A DNA stretch of 64,000 bases. It comes from Kingdonia uniflora. Taxonomy: Eukaryota > Streptophyta > Magnoliopsida > Ranunculales > Circaeasteraceae. Below, one piece after another: positions 1-11,672 of the stretch. Where the stretch lies: NCBI GenBank assembly GCA_014058105.1, contig JACGCM010001954.1:62001-126000 (forward strand), read 5' to 3'. A program made the position numbers and the translations under genes. Below the pieces are notes generated by a model that was not told the DNA's origin, did no database searches, and saw only the letters and a list, made by a program, of their open reading frames with translations. Position 1 is the stretch's first letter. The number at the start of each line of letters is the position of its first letter.

Positions 1-291
1 AACCAGGCGGCTGTAAGGGCCAGGCGAATACAAGAAAAGATGTTGGAGCTGCAACAGAAGTTTGGTATTAAGGAGGATATTGATGCTGAGATGCCTAATC
101 TTTTTGAGGCAGAACCCGGGGCACCTATTGCTGGCATGCCCTTCGCGTACTGGTGGGGAATATTGCAGATGATGGGACCATTACCCGGCCATCGGTTGTC
201 CCTGCTCGAGTCATTTGCAGAAGAGATTGTGGACGAGGAGGATGCTGGTGCTATGCCTGCGGTCGAAGAGGAGCAACCCGCTGATAATTAG
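1..291 (+). pseudogene. C-terminal part of an unidentified coiled-coil, acidic-tailed protein (possible retrotransposon aORF end)
   Basis: An open frame runs in from the left edge and ends at a stop near 289. It has a short Arg/Glu/Gln-rich helical stretch (QEKMLELQQKFG), a Trp-containing hydrophobic patch (FAYWWGILQMMG) and a very acidic tail (EEIVDEEDAG). The other antisense aORFs here also end in a coiled coil followed by an acidic tail. A short-period tandem array follows, which is the order expected after an aORF in a minus-strand Tat element. I infer the end of an aORF from another element copy, but I recognise no specific domain. It could equally be the end of an ordinary host gene. 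Confidence 0.35.
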
Positions 292-449
292 GGTTTTTTG
301 TCTATTGGGTGTTTTGGTTAGCTTTTGTTATTGCTCTTTTCGTCCTCTTTCTCTCTTTTTTTTGGATGGGGTCTGTAGTTTGTACTTGATGTCTTATCTT
401 GTTGAATGAAATTGGGATTTTGAATCACAGTTGAAGGTAGTATTCTGTC

Positions 450-775
450 TTTTAATAAGTAGCAATTTGAACTGTCGTACTAAAAGTTTGAAATATTGAA
501 ACAAAAATTTTGAACTGTCAAAGTAACGGTAACATCTGTCGAAGGAGGATTCTGAATTCTCGAAGTAGTATCCTGAACTGTTGAAGTAATAGTATAATCT
601 GTCGAAGTAGGGTGTTTGAACTGTCGAAGGAAAATCTTTAATTGTCGAAGTTAAAAAATTGTGGTCTGTCAAAGTAGAATTTTGATTAGTCGAGGTAGAA
701 GTCTACTTGGTCGAAGTAAAAATTGTAACCAGTCGAGGTAGACGGATGATTTGTCAAAACAGTAAGGACATAAAG
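450..775. repeat. Degenerate minisatellite, ~21-22 bp period
   Basis: The core CTGTCGAAGTA recurs with substitutions at about 518, 538, 559, 580, 601, 623, 644, 668, 689, 710, 732 and 753, a spacing of 20-24 bp. About 12-14 copies are visible. It lies just after the possible aORF end at 1-291, the position where Tat-type elements often carry arrays between aORF and pol. Confidence 0.75.
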
Positions 776-1125
776 TTTTAAACTGACGAATGTGTTGTAT
801 GTCGAATGTTCGATATATTTGTGAATCAAAATTGAGGTTATCTGTTGACGAATGTTTGAGACGCAGTATAGTCGATTACTCGTATGTGAGAAGTGTGTCA
901 AAGGCTTTGTTTGATTTGACTGGTCATGCTAGCAGCCCAGACAGCTGGTCTGTTATGACGGTACGTGTGCCTGAGGCAGTGTGCCGAAAAGTAATCATGA
1001 TTTTTGTTCGTTTTACGGAAAAGTTATGATTAGATGTTGAGATTTGACTGGGTGGCTTCGAGAGAGGATTAGAAGGTTCAAGAAGTGTTGATTTTGTTGT
1101 AAAATTAGAGTCAGCGTGCGGTTCG

Positions 1126-1251
1126 CACGTGAGGGAAATAAGGGTAAATCGGTTAAAAACATTGCAGCCGAAAAGCTGGGGTAGTGGGGGCGTGGAAATG
1201 CTAGCGGTTTGAAAATTGAGGCGGTTTTGGTTTTTCGAGGAGGTATATATA
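1126..1251 (+). promoter_or_regulatory. Candidate promoter of the antisense aORF: G-box and TATA box
   Basis: A CACGTG G-box lies at 1126-1131 and a TATATATA box at 1244-1251, both upstream of the plus-strand aORF that opens at about 1709. The sequence after the TATA box has few long frames and contains a potential splice boundary (CTAATACAG then GTACGTC) near 1400, so a leader intron is possible. The rest of 776-1700 holds nothing else I recognise. Function is inferred from motif order only. Confidence 0.4.
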
Positions 1252-1708
1252 TCAGAGGGAAATAACAAAATGTATTGTTCACAGAAGAAAACTAACCAAA
1301 GAGTGAGAGGAAGAAGACTGGTACGCCATTGCTAAGTAAAAGAGTTTGCTGAAGTTGTTGCATTAATCTTGATGTTAAGAGTATACTTCTTCTAATACAG
1401 GTACGTCACTTGATCTCTGTCTATTCTTGTTTTACTTTGGCTTCTGTGTCTGCCAGTAGAATCATCTCGATTTGGATTTTGGGGGTTATCTTCGAGGATT
1501 AGAGAATTCATGAGTCTATATTCCAACCCATTCGGGGAATTTGGGGGCTTTGAAGGAGGCGTCGGGTTTAGGATCGAGGTTTTGAATGTGTGCATATCTG
1601 TTGGAGGGGGTAGATGAGATATGGGTAATTAACACATAATTATCAAATATATCGATCTGATTGCGTGCCATTTCTTTTATAGACTAAGATGCATACCCGT
1701 TAAGCTTC

Positions 1709-3820
1709 GAGACAAAGGCTGATAGACGAGGAGATCGAACCATTCAAAGCTAATATTTCTGGTCGTGCTCCCATAGATGAGGGCAGGGACTTAGAAGTGT
1801 TAGATGTTGTAACCGATATCTCTTTGGCCATGGTATGGCCGGCTGGTAAGGTTCCGATTACAAGACGTCGTAAGATGGTGGTGACTGAGGATAGTGAAGA
1901 GGAGGAGATACTATGGTGGGAGAGAGGCGAGGGTAATGTGGGGCCTTCTAGTGGTGGAAAGGAAGAAGGGGGGCAGAGTGATGAAAGTGGGGATTCGACT
2001 GAGTCGGATAGGGTCGAAGGTACCATTTCAGCTAAAGATATGGTTAGATTAGATCGATTTGCTGCCAAGCTGGAGTTGCCAAAAGTGGGAGTGCTATTGA
2101 GTGTGGAGGGAGCAGGGTTAACTTTCAAATCAGACCCTAGAGAAGGGATAATAACTTATAGAGGCCAGATTCGATTATAAATAGAACTTCCTCTTCGACG
2201 GTTACTGAAGGAGGTATTAAATTTTTGGGAAGTAGCCCCGGTGCAAATGAATAGAAATTTTTATGAGATGATGGGGGTTATAGAGGGGATGAATACAAAG
2301 TTGAGCAGTGAGGGGAGGGGTTTAATTAAGTGGTTTGATATTGTGACCTTCTACTCGAAGAAGGCGAGCTAAGACACAGGTACCTACCACATCCAGTATC
2401 ACCCTGAGAAGCCCTGGTTTTTTTTATCTGTGTTCAACGGGTCGAGGGCAGAATAAAGACTTAGTTATAGTACGAGGTAACTATGAGAATGTTGAGAGGG
2501 AGGACCTTTATAAGTTGTGCCATAGGGTCTATAATCAGAGTAAGTTAGTTGTCGAAGGATTGTCTTTGATGTATGTCTCGAATAAGTGGTGATTATATTT
2601 TGTTTGTTCTACAGGTCTGAAGAATCTGACTTGGAACAATTCGAGGAACTATATTGATGCCATGCTCGAGGCTAGTGAGGATTGGGTGAATTATGTTTTC
2701 AAAAGTCTTGGTATCAAGGGGCTGAGAAGGAAGAAGACGAATTCCCTGCTTCGAAACGTACCCGTCATACCGAAGCCATCGAAGAAGAGGAGAGGCAAAG
2801 GTGGCTCGAAGGGTCCAGATGAAATGGGAGGGGATGAGTTGCCAAGAAATATTCAGTATGTTTTGAAATCGAGGAGGGGGTCGAAGCAAGCAGCGCCAGT
2901 GCCCGAAGTGGCTGACGATGTATCGAGACTGAGGCCGAGGTAGGTTCCAACACAGGCTAAGAAAGGGAAGGGAAAGGGTTGTTCCCGAAGTTCCGAAGGT
3001 ACAACGGACGAAGGTTGTTCAGGACAAAAGGCGTAGGGCGCTGGGGGAAGATGATGCAGCGAATGTGGATGAAGAGATGACGGAGGTTGAACGATGTGAG
3101 CAAGCAGTAGCCAAACACGCTTCGATGGTTGAACTCTGCAAAGATGACCCAGATGAGGCTTCGAAGGAAATAAAGAGGAGTATGTTTCAGGTAACTGTCT
3201 ATTAATTTCATCTGTGAGATTCTGATTTCTTTTAAGTTCTTCGAGTTGCGAGGGGCACTGACTGCTCAAATATTCTAGTAGACGGATGTTTGGGCGCAAT
3301 CTTACAACAGGGCAATGACGTCAGTAAAGGGAAAGCTGCAGCAGGCGGTTAAAAATCTGGGATCAAAGTTTTGAAGTGAGATTTGGCAGCAATCACGGAC
3401 TCCTTCGATAAGAAGCTCGAGAGTCAGCGGTATAATCAGGAGCGGGTGTGGGCAGCGAAGCTTACTGCGAAAGAGAAGGAAATGGCAGAACAGAAGGTAC
3501 TGTACCAGGCCCAGTTTGATGGTGAATGTAAAGTGACTGTCAAGTTGAAAGAGTTTATTAAGGATCAGGGTTTTGATCCTGATACTTTTGAATGCCTACC
3601 TACTGAGGAAGAGTCTGTTGCTGAGGAGTCTTTGCAGATAAATGAAGGAGGGATGGAAGTTGATGTTGAAGGTGCTTAAAGGGGCGTGGAAACTCTTGTG
3701 GGCGAAGGTATAGATGTTGGGGCTTCGCCTGTCATGATTACAGATGGCTCAGGGTCGAGGCCTTCGAATGTGGGTGTTGAAGGGCTTATTGGGGAAGAGG
3801 ATATGGCCTTGCCGATATGA
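1709..3820 (+). pseudogene. Antisense additional ORF (aORF) of the minus-strand Tat-type element, broken
   Basis: Several plus-strand blocks look like one decayed protein. Block one (1709-2180) has an acidic low-complexity stretch, then the start of a globular domain. After a stop the domain continues at about 2181-2370 with LRRLLKEVLNFWEVAP and ends FYSKKAS; this parallels [16 protein letters not shown] ... VYYTLKKNP in the aORF at 40.5-40.85 kb. I take this as the putative gypsy-type transposon domain common in such aORFs (by memory of the family). Block two (2662-2943) is Lys/Arg-rich. Block three (3383-3679) is a coiled coil with an acidic tail; an out-of-frame extension reaches a stop near 3820. 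It lies opposite in strand to gag-pol and on the 3' side of it. Function of these proteins is unknown. Stops and frameshifts make it a pseudogene unless introns remove them. Confidence 0.65.
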
Positions 3821-4269
3821 GGTATTTGTATTAGAGTTTCATGCCTGCCTTTTCTTATTTGTTATTGAGTTGAATTTTTTTGAACCATGGTCATTTTTTT
3901 TGGCGTTGGTCTTTGAACTTGGTATGTCTGTGAGCTGTTATACTGTACTGATGGTGGTTATACGTTAAACTTCCAAATTTGATTCTAAACTACATTTGAA
4001 TTGGTGCCTGATTTTCTAAACTAGATTTGCTATCTTATTTTAGCCTTGCTTGGTTCTGGATTGTTGAAATGTTGAGGCTTATTCTGTTAGCTTAGCTTGT
4101 ACCGAATGTTTGATGCATGGCTGAGCTTGAGTTGTGTTGAAACTGCTTCTCTGATTAATGATGGTTGAAATCTTCTTACATCGGAGATATTTATGTATAA
4201 TAGTATATGCATGTATTGTTTCTGTTGAATAATTGCAGAGTGGTCGAATCCCTGAAGAGCTCCGAGGAT
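3821..4269. other. AT-rich spacer between aORF end and tandem array
   Basis: No coding signal, repeat or RNA gene recognised. It would be shared 3' untranslated space of the convergent pol and aORF transcripts. Confidence 0.4.
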
Positions 4270-5085
4270 GTTGTGATACCTCTTTTGAATTTAAGGGATC
4301 TGCTGGACATCGAAGGCCTAAGCCATAGCGATGTAAGATGTGGTCACCCCCAACAAAATCCCGAGGGTCCGGTCGGTTAACCATTCGTGCCCCTCGAGTT
4401 TGCTCGAATGTTGGAAGTTTGAAAATTTTCAAGGTCGCTACCGAGTATCAGTCGGGCTAAGGGGACGTGATACCTACAGGAAACCTGGAAATTTACTGGA
4501 CTTCGAAAGCCTAAGCCACAGCGAATCAAGACGTGTTCACCCCCAACGCATTCCTGAGGGTCTGACCTTTAGACCATTCGTGCCCCTCGAGTTTGCTCGA
4601 ATGTTGGAAGCTAGAAAATTTTAAGGTCGCCCCCAAGTATCAGTCGGGGCGAGGGTGGACATGATACCCGAGGTAAACCAAGAAATTCACTAGATTTCGA
4701 CAGTTTTGAACATGATCGAAGCATATCTATTCGCCCCTAATGCATCCCCAAGGGTCCAGTCTATCGACCATCCTTGCCCCTCGAGTTTGCTCGAAATTGG
4801 AAATTTGAAAATTTCAAGGTTGCCCCCAAGTATCAGTCGGGTCGAAGGGTTGACAAGATACTTAGAAGAAACCAGGAAATCGACTGGACTTTGAAGGCCT
4901 TAGCCATAGTAAAGCATAACTGTTCGCCCCCAATGCATTCTCGAGGGTCCGATCTTTCGACCATCCTTGCCCCTCGAATTTGCTCGAAATCGGAAGCTTG
5001 ATAAATCTCAAGGTCGCCCCCAAGTATTAGTAGGGTTGATAGTTGACATGATACATAAGCTAAACCAAGAAATTCAATTAAAATA
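4270..5085. repeat. Tandem array, ~193-bp unit, about 4.2 copies
   Basis: The landmark CTCGAGTTTGCTCGAA starts at 4393, 4586 and 4780 and in diverged form at 4973, giving periods of 193, 194 and 193 bp. Each unit also carries CGCCCCCAA/TCACCCCCAA, GTATCAGTCGGG and a GTGATACCT/CATGATAC block. The array sits between the integrase end and the antisense aORF. Tandem arrays in the 3' untranslated region are a known property of Tat-type elements and a known seed of plant satellite DNA. Confidence 0.9.
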
Positions 5086-5130
5086 GGAGATGAAGTATGG
5101 GTGGAAAAGCAATTTATTAAATATTTTGTG

Positions 5131-6360
5131 TTACATCAGTTGTACAAGGTAGAGTCTGTGGCCTGTTATAGAAGACCAGCTGCATTGTGTTCCACAGGTT
5201 TGGTAAAGGCTCTCGTCTTCTATCATCAGATAGTAAGAACCCTTGTAAGTTTTATCGTACACGACATAAGGTCCATCCCAGGATTCGGCTAGCTTGTCGG
5301 CATTTCGAGGCTTCGAGGATTGGTTGACACGTTGAAATACCAGATCTCTGATGTTGAAACTTTGTGGTCGAACTCACTTATGATAGGATTTCTAAAGTGA
5401 TGTGTGGTAGCGGTCAAGGTTGGCGATAGCTCGGTCTCTGGTTTCATCGATCCATAACATATTGTATGTGAGCTCAAACTCATTGTCTTCGCCTGGGAGG
5501 TAAGGATCTCGTGTATGTACTTTGAATTGAGTAGGGAGCATAGCTTCGATACTGTATGCTAGAAGGAAAGGGGTGCAGCCTGTAGATTTTCTTGGTGTTG
5601 ATCGATAAGCCCAGAGAACATGCTGTAACTCCTGAACCCATCGGCCTTTCTTCACATCGACCCATTTCTTGAGACCGTCGATAATAGTTTTATTGATTTC
5701 TTCGACTTGACCATTGCCTTGGGGATAGTAAGGTATTGACGGTGAGAAAATGATGTTGTACTTTTTGAAAAAGTTTTTGACTTTGCTTCTTACAAACTGG
5801 GGACCATTGTTGTATCGAATCATATGGGGGCAGCCGAAGCGTGTGACGATGTTTTCCCATAAAAATTTAATAACTTCTTCTTCTCTGGTTTAGCACAAAG
5901 GTACAACTTTGACCAATTTGGTAAAGTAATCTATTGCAACAAGGATGCTTTCTCTGCTACCCAAGGCTTCAGGGAAGGGGCCGATGAAGTCGATATACCA
6001 TCTTTTGAATGGCCAGGAGACTTGGCTGAGATGGAGGCCTTGAAAAGGGAAATGGATGTCATGAGCATGTTGTTAGCATTTGTCATAGTGTTTGGAATAC
6101 TCTTTGGCTTGTTTTTTCATATTCGGCCAGAATAATCCTTGAGAGACGGCTCGAAGGGCCATAAAACGGCTAACAGTGTAAGCACAGTAGGTTCCTTTGT
6201 GAAGTTTGGCTAAAATTGTAGAGGCTTCAGCTTGGGATATGCATCGAAGGAGGACGCCATTTGAGGATTTGTGATGTAGTTCATTTTGGTGGATAGTGTA
6301 TCTGCGGCAATTTTCTAATACCCATCGTCTGGCTTTGGGATCATCTGGGAAGGTGATATT
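5131..6360 (-). pseudogene. Integrase of the minus-strand Tat-type element
   Basis: Minus-strand frames give a HHCC zinc-binding region (HKGT ... HYDKC, then a stop where the last Cys-Gln-Gln block begins), the first catalytic Asp in AIDYFTKL, and the block GNGQVEEINK with the catalytic Glu. The second catalytic position reads RYNNGPQF, where active integrases have Asp (DNGPQF), so Asp is replaced by Asn. A C-terminal region ends SSITGHRLYLVQLM at 5131. Stops occur near 6075, in the core, and near 5390. The protein would insert element cDNA into the genome; as it stands it should be inactive. Confidence 0.85.
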
Positions 6361-6459
6361 ATTGAGGTAATAGAGGAATGGTGTTCGCCAGTCGTCTAGA
6401 TCGAGACTCTCGCCCCCAGTATTGATGGCATTGACTTCCATCTGGTTGATACTTGGGCA

Positions 6460-7010
6460 TTCGAGTACTTCGATATGGAGGATCCGGGATTCTGATTGTT
6501 CGAGCATGGCTGCAATGTAGGCAAGGGCATCTGCAGTCGGTTTTTTCCTTGAAGGTAATGAGTGATAGTAGATTTTTTGGTAAAACAATCCATGCGCTGT
6601 CGAACGAATAGAGCATAGTCAGCCATGCGGCCATTAGCTTGATTTTCTCCTGTGTAATGCCTCTGAACAAGTCGGGAAGCTATGAAAGCTACAAATTTAG
6701 GAATGTCGAGGTCGAGTGCAAGGTCGAGGCTGTAGATCAGAGCTTCGTACTCAGCTTTGTTATTAGAACATTCGAAGGTAAGTTTGGCGGCTATCTCTAT
6801 TCAATCATTAGTGGGTGTGACCAGGACAATACCAATTCCTAAGCCATTGGGTCCAGCGGATCCATCTGTGAATAAACACCAGCCAGTGCCAGGGTTCCAG
6901 GAATCTGTTGCTTCGGGTTGGTCTTTTGTTAAGTCATCTTCGCGTTCTTCCCAATCGACATCTTCGACCGGGAAGTCGGCAAGAAAGTCTGCTACTGCTT
7001 GGCCTTTCTA
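6460..7010 (-). pseudogene. Second (archaeal-type) RNase H domain of the minus-strand element
   Basis: Reading minus from about 7010, the frame shows CLFTDGSAGPNGLGIGIVL, NNKAEYEALIYSLDLALDL and then YLQGKNR. These correspond to the first Asp, the Glu and the helix of an RNase H fold placed after the usual retroviral-type RNase H. A tandem second RNase H is a known feature of Tat-lineage elements. A stop follows GIVLVTPTND, and the third catalytic Asp region reads VAFIASRLV, where DS is expected, so that Asp is lost. Confidence 0.7.
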
Positions 7011-7049
7011 AGATATTTACTTCTCGAATGTAATGTCATGTTCGCCAAG

Positions 7050-8400
7050 GAACACAGACCACTATTGTACTCGTCTGGATTTCTCTTTTTTACTGAGTAC
7101 TTCTCGAAGGGGGTAACTTGTTATAACACGGATGGGGTGAGCTTAAAAATATGGTTTGAGTTTACAGGCTGAATAGACAAGGGTGAGAAGCAAATGCTCA
7201 ACCTTCGAATATCGGGTTTCTGCGGGTGTTAGAGTTTTGCTGATAAAATATACAGGTTTCTCGATGTTTGAGTCGAGTCGAATAAGCACTGAACTGATAG
7301 AGGTGTCAATAACAACGAGGTATAAAGAGAGTGTTTCACCTTTGAGGGGTGCTGATAATGGGTGATCGATTAAGATAAGTTTTGAGTTCGAGGATGGCCA
7401 GTTCACACTCGGGTGTCTAGTTGATGTCGGGGTTGTTTTTCTATTTTGCTTTGAGGGTGCCTTGGTCACGTAAGAGGGAAAAGAGCCAAGCACATCTGTC
7501 TGAGGATTTGGAAATAAAATGGTTGAGGGCTGTGAGCTTACCAGCCACTTTTTGGACGTCTTTCTTGGTTCGGGGCAAAGGCATATCGATGAGGGCTCGA
7601 ATATGTGTAGGGTCGATCTCGATACCTCGTTTACTGATGAGGTGACCTAAAAATTTACTAGATGAGACACCAAATTGACATTTGTCTGGGTTGAGTTTAT
7701 TATTGTATGTTCGAAGTATTGAAAAGACTTTGGTTAGCTCCTGAATGTGGGTCTATTTTTTAAAGCTCTTGCATAACATGTCGTCAATGTAAACTTTGAC
7801 CGACTTGCCAAGCAAGGGCTTAAACATGGTTGTGACAAGGCATTGGTAAGTGGCTCCCATATTTTTAATGCCGAAAGGAATGATGTTAAAACAGTAAAGG
7901 CCATGTTTAGTGATAAAGGAAGTTTTAAGTTGATCGTCAGGGAGGAGGGGTACCTAATTATAACCCGAAGCTGCATCCCTCATTGATAGTTGTTCGTGTT
8001 CAACAATGATGTCGAGGAGTGCTGAGATGATCAGGAGGGGGAAGCTATCCTTTGGTGTGTGCTTGTTGAGGTCTGTGAAGTCGACGCAAATTCTGATCTT
8101 GCCGTTCTTCTTGGGAACTGCAATAATGTTTGATATCCAGTCAACGTACTTCACTTTTCTAATAAAACCTGCAGATATAAGCTTGTCGACTTCAAGGTTC
8201 ACTGCTTCTCGAAGTCGTGGTGCTAGGTTACGCTTCTTCTGCTTTACTGTTGAGGAATAGGGAATGAGGTCGAGGCAATGGCACGCCAGACTTGGGTCGA
8301 CACCGGGCATTTTCTGGAGCGTCCATGCAAAGACATTTTGTTTGTTCGAAGGAAATCTGTAAGCTCGAGGCATTCTGCCTCATCTAGAAAAGTCTCAATG
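7050..8400 (-). pseudogene. Reverse transcriptase and first RNase H of the minus-strand element
   Basis: Minus-strand blocks include NIIAVPKKNGKIRICVDF, DAASGYN followed by a stop, FITKHGLYCFNIIPFG and the catalytic VYIDDML near 7790, which is intact. The RT thumb (FLGHLISKRGIEIDP) follows, then RNase H with YLVVIDTSISSVLI and KPVYFISKTLTPAETRYS (7143-7493). This is the polymerase that copies element RNA into DNA in cytoplasmic particles. A stop after DAASGYN near 7956, a stop in the connection near 7755 and another near 7420 break the frame. Confidence 0.9.
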
Positions 8401-8585
8401 AATGTACCTCGACCAGGACCATCGAGTTCGATATAAACAGTGGGTTCGATGGGTGAGGTGGTATCTGCTGAAGGTATGGGGATAGAAAGAGACAGTGATT
8501 GCTATGGGCCGCTGACGAGTTTCTGGGTCAGATCAATCTCTGGGTGCCTGCATGAACGGGCGAGGCGCTGAGAACCTTTCAAGTT

Positions 8586-8927
8586 CTAAGTACCTTCGGG
8601 GGTGGTGAAACGAAGGGTCTGATGGTAGGCTAAAGGTATGGCACGCATGGCGTGGAGCCAGTCACGCCCGAGGATACCGAGGTATTCTGACTTCTCATCA
8701 ATGACAAGAAAGGTGGTTTGAAGTGTAACAGGGCCAGTGGTAACTGGTAGCCAGATTCGATCGACAGCGACTTCTGTGGCCCCATTGAAGCCTTTTAATT
8801 CGATATTGGCAGCGGTTATGAGGTTGGTTTTCTTCATGGTTTTGACAGTTTGGGGAAAAAGGACATCAGCTGCACTCCCTGTGTCTATGAGCACTGTGTG
8901 GAGGATGAGGTTTTCAATCTTAATCAT
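8586..8927 (-). pseudogene. Aspartic protease of the minus-strand element
   Basis: The frame contains the active-site motif LIDTGSAADVLF and the flap/C-terminal block YLGILGRDWLHAMRAI followed by YHQTLRF, typical of the protease of plant Ty3/gypsy polyproteins. It matures the gag-pol polyprotein. It lies between gag and RT in the expected order, with about 200 bases of linker before the RT frame. The domain itself is open, but it is cut off from gag and RT by stops. Confidence 0.85.
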
Positions 8928-8929
8928 AA

Positions 8930-10793
8930 TGACTAATGGATCGGAATGGGGAAAATGGACGTGAGATGTATCACAGTCGATGAAAGAAATGCCTTGGACT
9001 CAAGGGTGATGGCTTGATTCTGGTAGGAGGGTGGGAAGTTTCTCCTGATAGGTGACTTTATAACATTCTTCAACACGCTTACGCCTGCTCTTTGAATGGC
9101 AGCTGTCATTATTGTTGACCTTGATGAAACAAATTCGGTAGATATGTACCTTGGCCAGGTCAGCAGCAGGGGTGGGTTGAGACTTGAGGTACGACCCGTC
9201 AAGGTAGCTGGGGAGGTCGGCAACATACTGATATAGACGACCTGCTCTGAGGATGATCTCGGGAGAGCATTTATGGGTGAAGTATTTATTGGTATGGTGA
9301 CAATTATATTTGTGATTGGCACAGTAAGGTTCCCCTGGCCTGACTTTGATAGGGAAAGGGATACGCCAGATGGGGCCTGCCTGTATATGTGGTAGAAGAG
9401 TATTGAGAGGGGCAATGATTATGGGTAAGACTGGCTTTGGTCGCTTCTTGTGAGCTTCAGCACTGTTATCGATGTTAGGGCGTCTGCGGTTCTCGGTCTC
9501 CTGTGAGACAGGAACGATCAGGGGTGCTGGAGTAGGAGGAAGGCTTTGTCAAGGTTTATTAAAGTTGGTGGTGTTCGAAGGCTGACTCTGTTTACGCGAT
9601 TAATGAAGGCACTCGAGGTCGATATAACCATTGACCTTCGAGAGCATCTCCTCAATTGTTCGGGGTTTATAGAGGCCCAATTATTCTTTCACACATTTGT
9701 GATCTGGTAGGGCATTAGAATATGCGAGTACAGCATTCGCAAAGTCAAGGTTCTCGACTTTCCTTGACTCATCAAGAAATCTCTTGGTGAAGGCTTCGAG
9801 TGTCTTGTTGTTAAATTTTCTAAAATTGAACAAGGCATTGACTCAGACTTCTCTCTCTTTATTGAAGGTAAACTGGGCGATAAAAAGCTATGATAGTTGC
9901 TCGAAGCTCCGGATCGAGCCATTTGAAATGTTGTGATACCATCGAAGGGGGTTGTCAATAAGGCTGGTTGGAAAAAGGCGGCATAGCAGGTAGTCGGCCG
10001 TGGAATAGAGGCTCAGAGCGTTTTGGAATTCGAGAATGTAAGATTGAGGGTCTGTATTGCAGTATTTGCTGAGTTTGGGGGCACGAAAATTCGGGGGTAT
10101 CTCAATAGCAAGAAGTTTAGGGCAAAAGGGGTTGTTCAGACGACTCCAGGAATAGAGAGTTGGGCTTGCGCTGACGCGAACAACAGCTTGTATTTTAAGG
10201 TCGAAGTCTTGTTGTGCAGCATAGGCAGGATGAGGGGGAGATCAAGGGATTTACGGGTGGTGAGGTCGAGTAGGCGGAACGTGTTCGGCGCAGCGCTCCC
10301 CGAGATGTTCTCGAGCAGGGCGGCGTTTATGGTGTTGGGATGATCAGAGAGTGGAATCATAGGAGTTTTCTGTGGGGTGAATGTCGAGATGGATGGAGCC
10401 AGTAGGGGGAATAGTGTGGGGAGCATACTCGGCCTGGATATGGACTGGGGGTACTTCAAGAATTAGTAGGGGCCCTAGATGGGCGCGGGCAGACACACGC
10501 GACGGATCTGGTACTTGGGATGGTCGAGCAGGTTCCAGAGGCTGTAATCTCTGCAATTCTCGGAAGGTATTTCGCAATTCATCGATTGCTCTATTCTATC
10601 TATCGGCATCGTCCAAGCAACGATTCCGTTCGGTTTCAAACTCCACCCAGTACTTTTCATGCTCTTGATAGAGTTGTGCATTGTGGCACTCCTCCGCTTG
10701 AGTAAATTGTTGAGAAAGTAGGGCTATTTGGGTGGTCACTCTGTCAATGGAGTTGCCGGCATGTGTAGAGCTGGAATGGAGGGCTGGTGCCAT
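8930..10793 (-). pseudogene. Gag of the minus-strand element
   Basis: The best start is the ATG at 10793 (MAPALHSSSTHAGN), about 85 bases downstream of the LTR end. An N-terminal helical, Glu-rich stretch follows (EEHCHN-like, ETERNRCLDD), then Pro-rich sequence. The conserved gag core is visible in broken frames at 9690-10020 (NPLRWYHNISNGSI, FNKE, NALPDHK). A gag end with a CX-His-rich segment (YCANHKYNCHHTNK) lies near 9280-9330. Gag would form the particle that packages element RNA. Several stops, including one at 10596 and one near 9650, break it. Confidence 0.8.
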
Positions 10794-10858
10794 GGGGGAG
10801 AGTCTGTGGAAGTTGAAAACAAAGGGGAGGGAAAGAGAGAAAGATAGGTAGGTTGGGA

Positions 10859-10876
10859 AGTACAGACGGCGCCAAT
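10859..10876 (-). other. Primer binding site of the minus-strand element
   Basis: Directly inside the LTR the minus strand reads ATTGGCGCCGTCTGT, the usual tRNA-primer complementary start (TGGCGCC) seen in many plant Ty3/gypsy elements. It fixes the LTR end at 10877. Confidence 0.85.
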
Positions 10877-11672
10877 TGTAGGGGCCTAACTTCCTTTGGA
10901 AGGGAAGTCGACTCTTATACCACGGGGTAAAATTCAAAATCAAAGGAATACAAGTAAATAATCTAGAGCATGAACAATCTATAGACAATATACTTGCGTA
11001 GAGGTCTGAATTTGACACTTTACGACCTCTGATGAGGATTTTTAAGAGTGTATTTATTACTGATGAGTAATCGAAGGTTCGAATACTGGGTTTTTACTGG
11101 GTGATCGAAGGTAAACTACAAAGGGGCTGGGGAGAATTTTTCTAACCTCTCCTTGGTTCCCCATCTCTCCTATATTATAAAACATAGGAAGGCCTAAGTT
11201 ACCAAGGTTAGGTCAGATTACAAGGGTACCGTCCGGATATTCCGGCGGTGGTATGGGCGCCGAAAATGCCGAAACTGTCACTATAACTGTTGTAGGGTCT
11301 GTATCTGTACTTTTACACTATGGCAGTGGTTAGACCTGTCACTGTAGCTGCAAGGACCAACCACTGCGTCGTCTTGTCTACTGAGTTGGCTGCCTATCCC
11401 GTCATACTTTGACTATGTGCAGATATGGTCGAAGTGTTTCTGCTGCGATGTGTGGAGTCCGTCCTCGAGGCTTATTTAGAGTCGAACCTTCGCCTTCGGA
11501 CGATCTTTGGGAGGCTTGTTTGTGGATTTGTCTTGACTTTGATATGTTCGAGTAGGCTTTAAAGTAGTCTTCGATCTTTGGGAGGCTTTTTTGTGGATTT
11601 GACTTGACTTCGATATGTTCGAGTAGCCTTCGAGTACCTATCTGGGATAGAAGGCTGCGAGTAGGCTACTGG
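10877..11672 (-). repeat. 5' LTR of the minus-strand Tat-type element
   Basis: On the minus strand it ends CCCCTACA just before the PBS. It begins with AGTAGCCTACTCG, matching the start of the solo LTR at 51820 (TGTAGTAGCCTACTCG); its first two or three bases are altered. Shared blocks with the solo LTR include CTACAGTGACAGGT, the TATA region with GGAGAG and GGGGAA, and the TACGACCTC/GAGGTCGTA block near the R region. Length is about 796 bp against 815 bp. A 71-bp tandem duplication (11501 and 11572 starts) lies near its 5' end. Confidence 0.85.
11501..11642. repeat. 71-bp tandem duplication inside the LTR
   Basis: CGATCTTTGGGAGGCTT starts at 11501 and again at 11572, and both copies continue through TGTGGATTTG, TTGACTT and GATATGTTCGAGTAG. 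It lies in the U3 part of the LTR, where enhancer-like duplications are common. Confidence 0.85.

Larger units (their letters stand above)
1..11672 (-). mobile_element. Ty3/gypsy LTR retrotransposon, Tat-type, incomplete at left edge
   Basis: Read on the minus strand the order is 5' LTR (11672-10877), PBS, gag, aspartic protease, RT, RNase H, second RNase H, zinc-binding and catalytic integrase, 193-bp array, then an aORF in the opposite orientation. The second RNase H, 3' array and antisense aORF together point to the Tat lineage. The 3' LTR is not seen between 1 and 1700, so it is either outside the window or lost; the left limit given is only the window edge. The element interrupts a LINE at 11.67 kb. 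Stops split every coding part. Confidence 0.85.

Noticed and set aside
9300..9700. Separate gene between gag and protease of the left element
   Set aside because: The readings are out-of-frame pieces of the gag C-terminus and linker, consistent with frameshifts.
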